From: Dyella_B sp035486915
Lineage (GTDB): Bacteria > Pseudomonadota > Gammaproteobacteria > Xanthomonadales > Rhodanobacteraceae
Length of the DNA: 23,190 nt
Direction: 5' to 3'
Assembly (NCBI RefSeq): GCF_035486915.1
Contig: NZ_DATHMR010000179.1
Coordinates: 1-23,190 of the forward strand
Shown: in pieces, positions 15,556 through 23,064 of the stretch
Layout: each line of letters opens with the position of its first letter
Position numbering within the stretch: position 1 is the first letter of the stretch
Program-made: the position numbers and the translations under genes
The notes under the pieces: model-generated
The model's database searches: none
What the model saw: only the letters and a program-made list of their open reading frames with translations
What the model was told of the DNA's origin: nothing

Positions 15556-17961
15556 ATGCATCGATTCGCCGTACGTCATCGCAAAGCATTATGGATTGCA
15601 CTGACTTTGGCCCTGGGTTCGCCCAGCGTCGTCCACGCCACCGAACCTGCACCCGCAGCGCAAAGTGCTCAAGCGCAAGACAATAGCGCCACGAGTTCGG
15701 ATGCACAGACCGAGAAGGTGCGTAAAAGCACGACGCTCTCGACGGTCAATGTCAACGCGCAGACGTTAGCCGGCGGTCTGATGGCAACTCAGGACCAACC
15801 CAAGCAGGTGTCCACCATCTCTGCACAGGCGATCGCAGAAGTCCCCATCACAGCTGACTACACGCAGATCATCAACAGTACCCCGGGTGTCAACTCCGCC
15901 TCCTACGACGGTTTCGGCCTCACCGATTCGAGCAGCTATACGATCCGCGGTTTCAACGCTAGCGAGATCGGCGTAACGCTCGATGGCGTGCCGGTGAATG
16001 ACGCTGGCGACTACATTCCTTATGCGTCGGAATACGGCGAGGCGCGCAACTACGAGTCCATCACTGTTTCACCGGGATCGGCCGACCTCGACATGCCCGA
16101 CCTGGGCGCGGTGGGCGGACATATCAGCTTTATCACCAAGACGCCGACGCAAAATTTCAACATCTTCGCGGGGCAGACTTTCGGCAGCAATGACGCGCGC
16201 AGCACGTATATCCGAATCAACACGGGCGATACCGGCCCAGTGCGCAGCTGGATTTCCATTTCCGATGACTCCGACGACAAATGGCGTGGCGCCGGGCAGG
16301 ATCGTATTCACCGCATCCAGGCCAAATCGGTGTGGACCATCGATGGCAACAACAGTGTGACGGCCAACTTCAACTACAACCATGAAGAAAATTATTTCTA
16401 CATGCCGTTGACCAAGGCGCAGGCGACGCAATACGGGTATTACTACGATTACGGTACGACGTGGGCGCCCACGCCGGCGGGTGGCTTTCTCGCCAGCCAG
16501 CTCTATAACGACCCAGCGTTCTTTACTCAGGACAGCTATTACCGGCTCTACCAAAATCCCTTCAAATCATGGGTAACCAGTCTTGACGGTGAATTCAAGC
16601 TCAGCGAGAACCTGTCGCTTTCGGTGATTCCGTATTTCCAGTTCGGCGATGGCAACGGTAGTTTTGCCGGTTTCCTGCCACTGCAGTCCGGTGCGAACGG
16701 ACAGCCTATCGTGCAGGCGAACCAATATGCCGATGGGCAGTACGCCGTATTGGAGGCCTATCGTCCGATCACTTATCGCCCTGGCATCAATGCCAAATTC
16801 ACGCTCAATCTCGGCCTCACCGATACCCTCGATTGGGGACTGTGGTATGAGCGCTCGCGTCAGCTCGAATATATCGATGCGCAGTATGTCGATCCGAACA
16901 CGGGTGTGCCGCAGGCGATCTGGGGCGACAACCATCTGCTGACCTATAGCAATGGCCTGCCCTGGGAAAACTATTCCGAATACGATCTGACGACAGTCAA
17001 GAAAGTCTTCGTGGAAGACAGCTGGACGCCGACCGATGCGTGGACGTTGAACGCAGGTGTCGCCTATCTGTACACCGAGCGCGTTAACCAGTTCGTGCTA
17101 TATCCGAACAATCCCGATCCGGTGGACTGGACGTCATCGCAGAACAGCGATCAGCGCTATCACAACTTCCTGCCGACGCTGGGCGTGTCATGGCGTCCAA
17201 ACGAGAACAATCAGATCTACTACAGCATCACGCGTACCTTCCGTGCTCCGCAGGATTCATCGACGTACGGCAATGCTCGACTCGGCCTGCCACCGCCACT
17301 GCCGGAAAGCGCATGGTCGAATGAAGTGGGCTGGCGTTTTACGGATGGTCCGCTAACACTGCATACCGACGCCTATCTCGCCAATATGGGCAATCGCACC
17401 GCGGTCGGCCTGGATCAAGACACGTTCATCAATTACTACATCAACGCCGGTCCCGTCAGAATGGCTGGCTTTAACACGGAAGGTAATCTGGATCTGGGGC
17501 ATGGCTTGAGCCTGTACAGCTCTTACACCTATACGCAATCGAAGGTGAAACAGAATCTGTATTTGCCAGCAACCGAGGACACCGCAGCAGAGTTCTACAA
17601 CACGCAAGGCAAGCAATTCCCGGGCACGCCGCGCAACATGTCTTACCTTGGCGCACGCTATTCGCAGGATGGCTTGACGTTGAACCTCAATGGCAAGTTC
17701 ACCGGCAGCGAATACGGCGACTTCTTAAATACCGAACGCGTACCTTCGAACTTCACCTTGAACGGCAGCGCCAGTTACGAACTTCCCGACTACGGTGTGC
17801 TGCATAAGACCACCATCGCCATCAACGCACTCAATCTTCTCAACCGGCATTACCTGGCATTGCCGGCAAGCCCAACCCTTTCGGCCGAGGAGTCCTCACC
17901 GACCTACTATGTCGGTGCGCCACGACAGTGGTATCTCACCATCAGCACCACTTTCTTGTGA
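15556..17961 (+). CDS. TonB-dependent outer-membrane receptor
   Basis: An 801-residue gated outer-membrane importer that takes up a scarce ligand using TonB-ExbBD energy. Signal peptide at about 1-28 (IALTLALGSPSVVHA). After a linker, the plug domain (about 85-200) holds INSTPGVNSAS, SSYTIRGFNASEIGVTLDGV and GAVGGHISFITKTP. The rest is a 22-strand barrel with the usual late signatures (AGFNTEGNLDLGHGLSLYSS; INALNLLNRHYLALP) and a terminal WYLTISTTFL strand, ending in Leu rather than the commoner Phe or Trp. Length and domains are complete. An N-terminal STN domain is absent, so it is probably not a FecA-type transducer. It is divergent from the DUF3574-permease operon, which suggests a shared substrate, but the sequence does not show which. 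Confidence 0.95.
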   Translation: MHRFAVRHRKALWIALTLALGSPSVVHATEPAPAAQSAQAQDNSATSSDAQTEKVRKSTTLSTVNVNAQTLAGGLMATQDQPKQVSTISAQAIAEVPITADYTQIINSTPGVNSASYDGFGLTDSSSYTIRGFNASEIGVTLDGVPVNDAGDYIPYASEYGEARNYESITVSPGSADLDMPDLGAVGGHISFITKTPTQNFNIFAGQTFGSNDARSTYIRINTGDTGPVRSWISISDDSDDKWRGAGQDRIHRIQAKSVWTIDGNNSVTANFNYNHEENYFYMPLTKAQATQYGYYYDYGTTWAPTPAGGFLASQLYNDPAFFTQDSYYRLYQNPFKSWVTSLDGEFKLSENLSLSVIPYFQFGDGNGSFAGFLPLQSGANGQPIVQANQYADGQYAVLEAYRPITYRPGINAKFTLNLGLTDTLDWGLWYERSRQLEYIDAQYVDPNTGVPQAIWGDNHLLTYSNGLPWENYSEYDLTTVKKVFVEDSWTPTDAWTLNAGVAYLYTERVNQFVLYPNNPDPVDWTSSQNSDQRYHNFLPTLGVSWRPNENNQIYYSITRTFRAPQDSSTYGNARLGLPPPLPESAWSNEVGWRFTDGPLTLHTDAYLANMGNRTAVGLDQDTFINYYINAGPVRMAGFNTEGNLDLGHGLSLYSSYTYTQSKVKQNLYLPATEDTAAEFYNTQGKQFPGTPRNMSYLGARYSQDGLTLNLNGKFTGSEYGDFLNTERVPSNFTLNGSASYELPDYGVLHKTTIAINALNLLNRHYLALPASPTLSAEESSPTYYVGAPRQWYLTISTTFL

Positions 17962-18010
17962 GTCAAGCGCCACGCACTAGGCGTCCGCATTGTCGCCAAA
18001 CAGTCTGCAT

Positions 18011-18034
18011 GTCCGCTTCGGGTCGGAAGCGGAC
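18011..18034 (+). repeat. Dispersed hairpin repeat, copy B
   Basis: Arms GTCCGCTT and AAGCGGAC around CGGGTCGG. It matches copy A in the arms and in the flank (TGCAT before). It lies in the 129-bp gap between the convergent receptor and hydrolase genes, where it could also serve as a transcription terminator hairpin. Confidence 0.8.
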
Positions 18035-18090
18035 GCTAATTCTGCTCCGTCGGTCGGGGAATCAAGCCACCCCCATTTTCCGGCTCAGGA

Positions 18091-19149
18091 TTACGCAGGC
18101 CCACGACACAAGCCGATGACATGCTCAATGGCGCCGATCACTACGTCGGGTCGCTCTTTTTGCACGTAGTGCCGGCTTGGCACTTTGACGAACTCACCCC
18201 GCGTCGATTCCTCGGCAATATGGTGCATTTGCTCGCTGTTCCATGACAAAAAGTTTCCTTGCTCGACCGTCGGTGTGCCCTTGAAGGTGATCGACTTGAA
18301 CCAATCGGCCGAAATTACCACTAAAGGCAGGTCGCCAAGCGAGTGCTCGGCCAGTGCGATACTTCGTCCGTCGGTCGAATCCCCGTTGCTGTCGATGGGA
18401 TAGAACAAGTTCTGTCGTTCTGAGAAAAGGGTTGCTTGGTAGGCGGGTTGCGCCTCCATGGCTCGGATGGTGTGCGCTAGCGCCTGCTCGTCTGGATCTT
18501 GCTGGGCGCCGAAGTCGTCCAGGCACTGCAAAGGGTCCGCGCCCTCTGGTCGCAATGCATGCTGCCGCGCCGCGCGCCAGCAGCTCTCTAATTGCTGACC
18601 TCGCGCGAGATAGCTTTCGTATTTGTGAACATAGTTCGCGGTGATTGCGGGAGACAGCCTCTCTGTGACGGTGGGGTCCACCAATACCAGCCCCGCCACG
18701 CGATCGGTATGCTCGTAGGTGAAAAGCCGAACATTCAATCCACCGCGCGAATGTCCAACCAAGATCACACGATCACCCAACTTGGCCTTATCGATCAGCG
18801 CCAACAAATCGTCGACTGCGACTTGCGCCGTGGCGCGTCGATCAACGGTGTCGCTGAAAAAATAATTGGCCCGGTCGTAGGTGCATGCGCGCGTCGTCTT
18901 GGCAATCTCGCCTTGCACCGTGCGCCAACCCATCGTGCCGTCACCCAACCCGGCGTCGAAAAGCACGGTTGGCGTGCCTTTCCCAAGGCAATAAAGGTTG
19001 AGCCGCCGGCCGGGCGCTACGACGACGAGTTCTTGCGGATGCGTGTACGCCGATGCCGGCAGCGATCCCGACGTGGCGGCGGGTGCGACGGTGGCTATTG
19101 CGGAGCTGAGAATCAATACGACGGTAAGCACGGAAAGAAATCTTGTCAC
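18091..19149 (-). CDS. Exported alpha/beta hydrolase
   Basis: A 352-residue alpha/beta-hydrolase-fold enzyme that acts outside the cytoplasm on an unknown ester or amide. The N-terminus (MTRFLSVLTVVLILSSAIAT) is a signal peptide. The nucleophile elbow is GHSRGG with S134, the oxyanion region is LFDAGLGDGTMGW, an acid candidate is in LVLVDPTV, and the catalytic histidine is probably H327 (VPSRHYVQKE). I chose the GTG at 19149 because AAGGG lies 7 nt upstream; the longer frame to 19173 would need a TTG start inside that ribosome binding region. Length is normal for the family. It stands alone, with repeat copies on both sides and a convergent receptor gene downstream. Confidence 0.88.
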   Translation of the reverse strand: MTRFLSVLTVVLILSSAIATVAPAATSGSLPASAYTHPQELVVVAPGRRLNLYCLGKGTPTVLFDAGLGDGTMGWRTVQGEIAKTTRACTYDRANYFFSDTVDRRATAQVAVDDLLALIDKAKLGDRVILVGHSRGGLNVRLFTYEHTDRVAGLVLVDPTVTERLSPAITANYVHKYESYLARGQQLESCWRAARQHALRPEGADPLQCLDDFGAQQDPDEQALAHTIRAMEAQPAYQATLFSERQNLFYPIDSNGDSTDGRSIALAEHSLGDLPLVVISADWFKSITFKGTPTVEQGNFLSWNSEQMHHIAEESTRGEFVKVPSRHYVQKERPDVVIGAIEHVIGLCRGPA

Positions 19150-19221
19150 GCGGAAGCCCTTATAGTTTGACAACAGCAGGCACTGGGATGCTCACGAGTT
19201 GAAAAACGTTTAGTCCGCATG

Positions 19222-19245
19222 GTCCGCTAAGGGTCGGAAGCGGAC
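19222..19245 (+). repeat. Dispersed hairpin repeat, copy C
   Basis: Arms GTCCGCT and AGCGGAC (7 bp) around a centre containing GGGTCGG, followed by GTTCAACG. It lies between the hydrolase start and the 3' end of the YCII-VOC remnant, in the same orientation as the other copies. Confidence 0.75.
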
Positions 19246-19317
19246 GTTCAACGCGGCGTCGGTTTGAACGAATTATTAGGCAGAATGGTCTTCGTGCTTG
19301 AATCACGTAGATCACTG

Positions 19318-19557
19318 CTATGCGGGCATGGCGCTCATGTGGATGAATCCCCAGCCATGGCCGTCTAGGTCGACAAAGCTGTGGGTATACATGAAGCCGT
19401 AATCCTGCGGCTTGTCGTGGGTCGAGCCGCCCGCGGCGATGGCTTTGGCGACGAAACCGTCTACCTCTTCACGGCTCTTGCAACTGAGGCTAAGCAAACC
19501 CTCGACGAACGGGACATAGTTGTCGTGAAGGTTGATAGCGACCAGATATCGCGGCAT
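19318..19557 (-). pseudogene. YCII-VOC chimeric remnant (in-frame fusion of two gene fragments)
   Basis: A 79-codon frame from the ATG at 19557, with AGGAG 7 nt upstream. The first ~20 residues (MPRYLVAINLHDNYVPFVEG) look like the start of YCII/DGPF-type proteins, which open MPRYxVAIxxPDxYDPS. From about residue 21 (LLSLSCKSREEVDGFVAKAI, then GFMYTHSFVDLDGHGW) it is the C-terminal half of a VOC/glyoxalase-fold protein, normally ~130 residues. The VOC metal-ligand position (usually WE) reads WG, and the N-terminal beta-alpha-beta unit is missing, so metal catalysis is unlikely. YCII and VOC genes are often neighbours in operons, so a deletion from within one into the next would create this. 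It could still be translated. Confidence 0.65.
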
Positions 19558-19977
19558 TGCCGTCTCCTGCAACACAGCTGGGCTGGTTGTTCCGCATTCC
19601 CTAGGGCGACGGATGGCGAGTCCGGAATTGGACAAGTTGTCGAGAAAATTTTGGCTGGGTTCGCATGGACTGTGGATTGACTCAACCGGCGATAGTCAAG
19701 GTGATTCAGAAAGCGGCCAGAACTAGGTATCGCGCGAGCGGGACATTGCAAGTCATATGGCCGAACCAAAACTTGAGCAACAATTACGACAAAAACTTGC
19801 GTTGATTCGCTGAACATTGTTCTGAGAGCACTGGAACACGCCGCTATTGAGCCGCACACGCAAGCACCAGGAATGTTCGCCTTGAGTCGAAAGCGGACCT
19901 CACTGTCGATTTCCGAAAATCCCATTCGTCGTCTCGATGCCAGATCGATGAGGCGGGCCCAAACAAGGAGACAGGCG
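19558..19977. other. 420-bp region without a gene
   Basis: No supported ORF on either strand. It contains hairpin repeat copy D (19875-19898) and, at its right end, the ribosome binding site of the short ORF at 19978. It may hold decayed sequence from the rearrangement that produced the YCII-VOC remnant, but no recognisable relic remains. Confidence 0.5.
19875..19898 (+). repeat. Dispersed hairpin repeat, copy D (left arm eroded)
   Basis: The right arm AAGCGGAC is intact and the loop keeps GAGTCGA, while the left arm has changed to GTTCGCCT. Same length (24 nt) and same orientation as copies A to C. Confidence 0.6.
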
Positions 19978-20019
19978 ATGCGTGCAATAGCTCAGCACCA
20001 TGACGGAGAGGCGGCATGA
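19978..20019 (+). CDS. 13-residue ORF (possible leader peptide) coupled to the peptidase E gene
   Basis: ATG at 19978 with a strong AAGGAGAC ribosome binding site 4-5 nt upstream, reading MRAIAQHHDGEAA and then TGA. The stop overlaps the next start as ATGA (20016-20019), the classic arrangement for translational coupling. Its ribosome binding site is better than that of the gene it precedes. There is no run of one amino acid that would suggest classical attenuation. It could be a coupling cistron, the end of a decayed gene, or chance. Confidence 0.4.
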   Translation: MRAIAQHHDGEAA

Positions 20020-20690
20020 AGCTTCTTCTCACTTCCGCTGGTATTACCAACACAAGCATCCACGACGCGCTAGTGGACTTACTGGGCAAACCAATTAGCG
20101 AGTCCAGCGCCCTCTGCGTTCCCACTGCGCTATACGCCATTCCCGGCGGTGCTGGTCATGCATGGCGGATGATCAGCGGACGAGAACCCAACTGCCCCAT
20201 GTGCGAATTGGGTTGGAAGTCGTTGGGAGTGCTGGAGCTCACCGCGCTGCCCAGCATCGATGAAGCGCTTTGGGTCCCCATGCTCCGGGAGACTGACGCC
20301 CTGCTGGTTGGCGGCGGCGATCCTCTGTATCTGTGCTACTGGATGCAGCAGTCCGGACTGGCAGACCTCCTGCCGTCGCTGCGGCGCGAGGCGGTCTACG
20401 TCGGATTGAGCGCCGGGAGCATGGTGATGACCCCCAACATCGGCGAGGAATTCGTCCACTGGATTGCGCCCTCCGGCCGCGATAGCACGCTGGGGGCGGT
20501 CGATTTTTCGTTGTTCCCTCACCTGGATCACGAGAGACTCCCTGAGAACACTCTGCTCCACGCAGAAAAATGGGCCGCCAAGATGTCGGTTCCGGGTTAT
20601 GCGATTGACGATCAGACCGCCATCAAAGTGACCGACGGTGCCGTCGAAGTCGTCTCCGAAGGGCACTGGAAGTTGTTTACGCCAGAATAG
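20016..20690 (+). CDS. Peptidase E-like serine peptidase (family S51, class I glutamine-amidotransferase-like fold)
   Basis: A 224-residue cytoplasmic protein of the S51 family, whose founder PepE cleaves N-terminal aspartyl dipeptides. The nucleophile S132 is in YVGLSAGSMV, the family's GxSAG elbow. Upstream, LLVGGGDPLYLCYWMQ matches the GGGNxxxL-type strand loop, and FPHLDHERLPEN supplies the histidine candidates H169 and H172. Length is normal. GGAG precedes the ATG by 7 nt, and the start overlaps the stop of a 13-codon ORF. A glutathione S-transferase gene follows after 66 bp on the same strand. The exact substrate is uncertain because many distant PepE homologues are uncharacterised. Confidence 0.88.
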   Translation: MKLLLTSAGITNTSIHDALVDLLGKPISESSALCVPTALYAIPGGAGHAWRMISGREPNCPMCELGWKSLGVLELTALPSIDEALWVPMLRETDALLVGGGDPLYLCYWMQQSGLADLLPSLRREAVYVGLSAGSMVMTPNIGEEFVHWIAPSGRDSTLGAVDFSLFPHLDHERLPENTLLHAEKWAAKMSVPGYAIDDQTAIKVTDGAVEVVSEGHWKLFTPE

Positions 20691-20756
20691 CGAGCGGCTA
20701 AGTGGATTCGTTTGCGATCGTTTCAACCGATGATTTTCGCCAATAGGAACCTCACG

Positions 20757-21398
20757 ATGACCATCACCATTACCTGCTTTGAACGGTCGCCCGACGGCGG
20801 CAAGGGACTGGCGCGTGATACGCGCGTTCGCTGGGCGCTCGAAGAAGCGGGCCAACCCTACGAGCTTCGCCCTGTTTCGTTCGGTGCGATGAAGGAATCC
20901 GCGCATCTGGGTCTTCATCCTTTCGGCCAGATTCCGACCTATGAGGAAGATGATCTCGCCCTGTTTGAATCGGGCGCGATCATTTTCCATATCGCCGAGC
21001 ACCATGCGGGTCTGTTGCCAAACGATCCCAATGCCCGGGCGCGTGCGATCACATGGATGTTTGCCGCGATCAACACCGTGGAGCCGACGATCCTTGAACT
21101 CCAAACCGCCAAGTTCGCGGAGGGCGATAAGCCCTGGACAAAGGAGCGCTTGCCGCTGATCAAGGATCGCATCCGCTATCGACTAAACCAACTTTCTGCT
21201 CGCCTGGGCGATGCCGACTGGCTCGATGGTGCGTTCAGCGCGGGCGACCTAATGATGGTGTCGGTACTGCTCAGGCTCAGACTATCGGGCATTCTGGACG
21301 AGTTTCCAAAACTGGCTGCCTATGTCGCCCGCGGCGAAGCGCGACCCGCATACAAGAGGGCTTTCGCCAGCCAAGTAGTGGCGCCACCAACCGGCTGA
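20757..21398 (+). CDS. Glutathione S-transferase family protein
   Basis: A 213-residue cytoplasmic protein with an N-terminal thioredoxin-like GST domain (TITITCFERSPDGGKGLARD start; HPFGQIPTYEEDD with the cis-Pro; ALFESGAIIFHIAEH with the glutathione-contact E-S pair) and an all-helical C-terminal domain (DADWLDGAFSAGDLMMVSVL, the usual N-capping region). It would conjugate glutathione to, or reduce, electrophiles. The start at 20757 has AGGAA 8 nt upstream; the frame is open from 20712 but that part does not fit the family. It follows the peptidase E gene by 66 bp and is convergent with the TIR gene. The GFA gene in this window is also a glutathione-linked family, though far away. Confidence 0.92.
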   Translation: MTITITCFERSPDGGKGLARDTRVRWALEEAGQPYELRPVSFGAMKESAHLGLHPFGQIPTYEEDDLALFESGAIIFHIAEHHAGLLPNDPNARARAITWMFAAINTVEPTILELQTAKFAEGDKPWTKERLPLIKDRIRYRLNQLSARLGDADWLDGAFSAGDLMMVSVLLRLRLSGILDEFPKLAAYVARGEARPAYKRAFASQVVAPPTG

Positions 21399-21423
21399 TT
21401 GAGTTCCATGGCGGCTGTACTGT

Positions 21424-21480
21424 TGTTGTCGATCTCGCCATTGATCAACAAGCTGATGCATGGCGCGCGCCGATCGGCGC
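21424..21480. terminator. Possible hairpins in the convergent GST/TIR gap
   Basis: The 112-bp gap holds an imperfect stem (TTGTTGTCGATC with GATCAACAA, 9 pairs and a 2-nt bulge) and a 14-bp perfect palindrome (GCGCCGATCGGCGC, 21467-21480). Neither is followed by a T run in a sensible direction, so the terminator role is only suggested by position between convergent genes. Confidence 0.25.
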
Positions 21481-21510
21481 AAAACAGCGCATGCATGGTC
21501 GCCCCGTCCG

Positions 21511-22197
21511 CTACTTGCCCTTGCCGATCCGCCAGCACGCTTCAAGGAAAACCCGTCGTTCCGGCTCGCCATCAATTTCCGGTGCGAGGCGCCGCGCAAG
21601 AGCATCCAGGTCGCCGCAACCCTGCGCGGCGCGACGTACCAAGTGTCCTGCCACGGGCCCGATGCGTTTGGCGAGTTCTACCTCCAGCAGGCGCAATTGC
21701 GCCGCATCGACACCCCTGGCGGGATGGGCGATATCGGCTGGCGGCGCAGCGTCGCGCGATGACCGGTGTTCGGCGGGCGGATGGTGCGTGGCGTATCCAC
21801 CAAGCGCCGTATCGAGGTAATCGCACAAGCGATCGATGTGCGGTTCGAGTGGTGGCGGGAACGCATCCATCCAGTGTTGTGCGCTGAGGAAATATTCCAG
21901 GCTCTTGGATGGCAGCACGTCCTCGATTCGAAACGGAAGGATCGGCAACTGCTTGTGCACGGCCCGTTCTACTTCCCGCCGCACTTGGCCCGATTCGTTG
22001 CTGCTGCCGGAGAAAACCAGAACCATCAGCCGCGCACTCGTAATCGCATCGATGATTTCCGCGGCCCAGTCGGCGGCCGGGGATATGTCGCGCGGCGCGA
22101 TCCATACACTCATGCCGCGCGCCTCCATTCGCTCCACCAGCGCGAACGCCGCTTCCCGATCCGGCTGCGAATAGCTTACGAAGAGGTCGTGTGCCAT
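21511..22197 (-). CDS. TIR-domain protein with a conserved C-terminal helical region
   Basis: A 228-residue soluble protein. Residues 3-~125 form a TIR domain: DLFVSYSQPDREAAFALVER (strand A and helix), GMSVWIAPRDISPAADWAAE (BB loop with RD), ARLMVLVFSGSSNES, and VRREVERAVHKQLPILPFRI with E75 as candidate catalytic glutamate. Many bacterial TIR domains cleave NAD+ in immunity or signalling. After a linker (~125-165), residues ~168-225 (LRLLEVELAKRIGPVAGHLV and RRAAQGCGDLDALARRLAPE) resemble a short helical domain I have seen at the C-termini of bacterial kinases and cyclases (DUF8082-like, from memory). The ATG is 3 nt after the stop of the heme-sensor gene, so both are made from one mRNA. 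No known anti-phage partner (ThsA, effector caspase, Ago) is present. Confidence 0.9.
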   Translation of the reverse strand: MAHDLFVSYSQPDREAAFALVERMEARGMSVWIAPRDISPAADWAAEIIDAITSARLMVLVFSGSSNESGQVRREVERAVHKQLPILPFRIEDVLPSKSLEYFLSAQHWMDAFPPPLEPHIDRLCDYLDTALGGYATHHPPAEHRSSRDAAPPADIAHPARGVDAAQLRLLEVELAKRIGPVAGHLVRRAAQGCGDLDALARRLAPEIDGEPERRVFLEACWRIGKGK

Positions 22198-22200
22198 GGC

Positions 22201-23064
22201 TCAGCCGCCCAGCATCCGCAGCGCCTTGTCCAGGCTCTTGCGCATGCGATTAAAGGCGGCTGACAACGCCGCCATCTCAGACCCGCCGCCACGCGGGAAT
22301 TCCTCAGCGGCGGTATCGCCGAGACTCACTTGATCGGCGATCCGCGCGATCCGTCGCACCGGACGGATGACCAGCACATAGAGCGAAACATTGACGACCA
22401 GCACTATGCCGACGAGCACCGCGGCGATAGTAGTCAGCACGTCACGACGCACGCGCCCGGCGCTCGACTCAGCACTGGCGAACGGCACCGAAACGATTTG
22501 CGCACCGACGATCTCGTTGGGCTGCCAGCCAAATCCATTGTCGCGGCCATAGCGCGCAAGCATCGTTGCGGGTGCCACCGAAGGCAGGCTGTGACAACCC
22601 AGGCAGCCGGCATCGACACGGATCGGGCGGGCCAAGTAAAGAATGGCACCCATCGGCGTGTCGCGTGTTCCGCTCACTTGCGTGGTGGCGCTGTCATTGC
22701 GAAAGCGCTGCACGATGTCCGCCTCCCAATCCGTCGCGCGATCGCGCGGATTGGTCGGGTTGAGCGTGGCTTCCTTGTACGAGTAGTCCGGATGCTCTTT
22801 GTGCAGCGTGAGGAAGTTCTGCGTGGCGGCGTAGAACGGCACGCTCTGCGGACGGAACGCGGTGACCATCTTGTCGTCGAGCAACGGCCCGATCTCGGTG
22901 TCGGTGTAGGAGCGGATCGCCGCAGCGCTGTCCATCATCAAACCGGCTTGCGCAAGCACTTCGCGCGTCGCGTTTTCCTGCAGCGTCGATGTCACAACAA
23001 GGGAGATCGCGGCCATGCCGAGCGCGAAGGCGACAAGCAGTATCAGGTTGATCCGTAGCAGCAC
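22201..23064 (-). CDS. Membrane c-type-heme sensor (DUF3365/Tll0287-like) with HAMP domain
   Basis: A 287-residue inner-membrane protein. TM1 is at about 5-27, then a periplasmic Tll0287-like domain (~30-205) with one covalent heme site C154-L-G-C157-H158, TM2 at about 212-233, and a HAMP linker (~234-282, IRPVRRIARIADQVSLGDTA and EMAALSAAFNRMRKSLDKAL). It ends right after the HAMP, so unlike most chemoreceptors, cyclases or kinases of this build it has no output domain. The start is a GTG at 23064 with GGGGAG 6 nt upstream; no ATG lies in frame nearby. The TIR gene follows after 3 nt, so the sensor probably passes a redox, gas or ligand signal to it or to a product beyond the window. No gene is visible in the 126 bp upstream. 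Confidence 0.9.
   Translation of the reverse strand: MLLRINLILLVAFALGMAAISLVVTSTLQENATREVLAQAGLMMDSAAAIRSYTDTEIGPLLDDKMVTAFRPQSVPFYAATQNFLTLHKEHPDYSYKEATLNPTNPRDRATDWEADIVQRFRNDSATTQVSGTRDTPMGAILYLARPIRVDAGCLGCHSLPSVAPATMLARYGRDNGFGWQPNEIVGAQIVSVPFASAESSAGRVRRDVLTTIAAVLVGIVLVVNVSLYVLVIRPVRRIARIADQVSLGDTAAEEFPRGGGSEMAALSAAFNRMRKSLDKALRMLGG

Noticed and set aside
20130..21104. 324-codon minus-strand ORF across the peptidase E and GST genes
   Set aside because: Antisense shadow; both plus-strand genes have family motifs and ribosome binding sites, and this frame spans their intergenic gap.
21511..23064. Known anti-phage system such as Thoeris
   Set aside because: There is a TIR protein but no ThsA-like SLOG/SIR2 effector, Argonaute, STING or transposon/defence-island context in view; the partner is a heme sensor instead.
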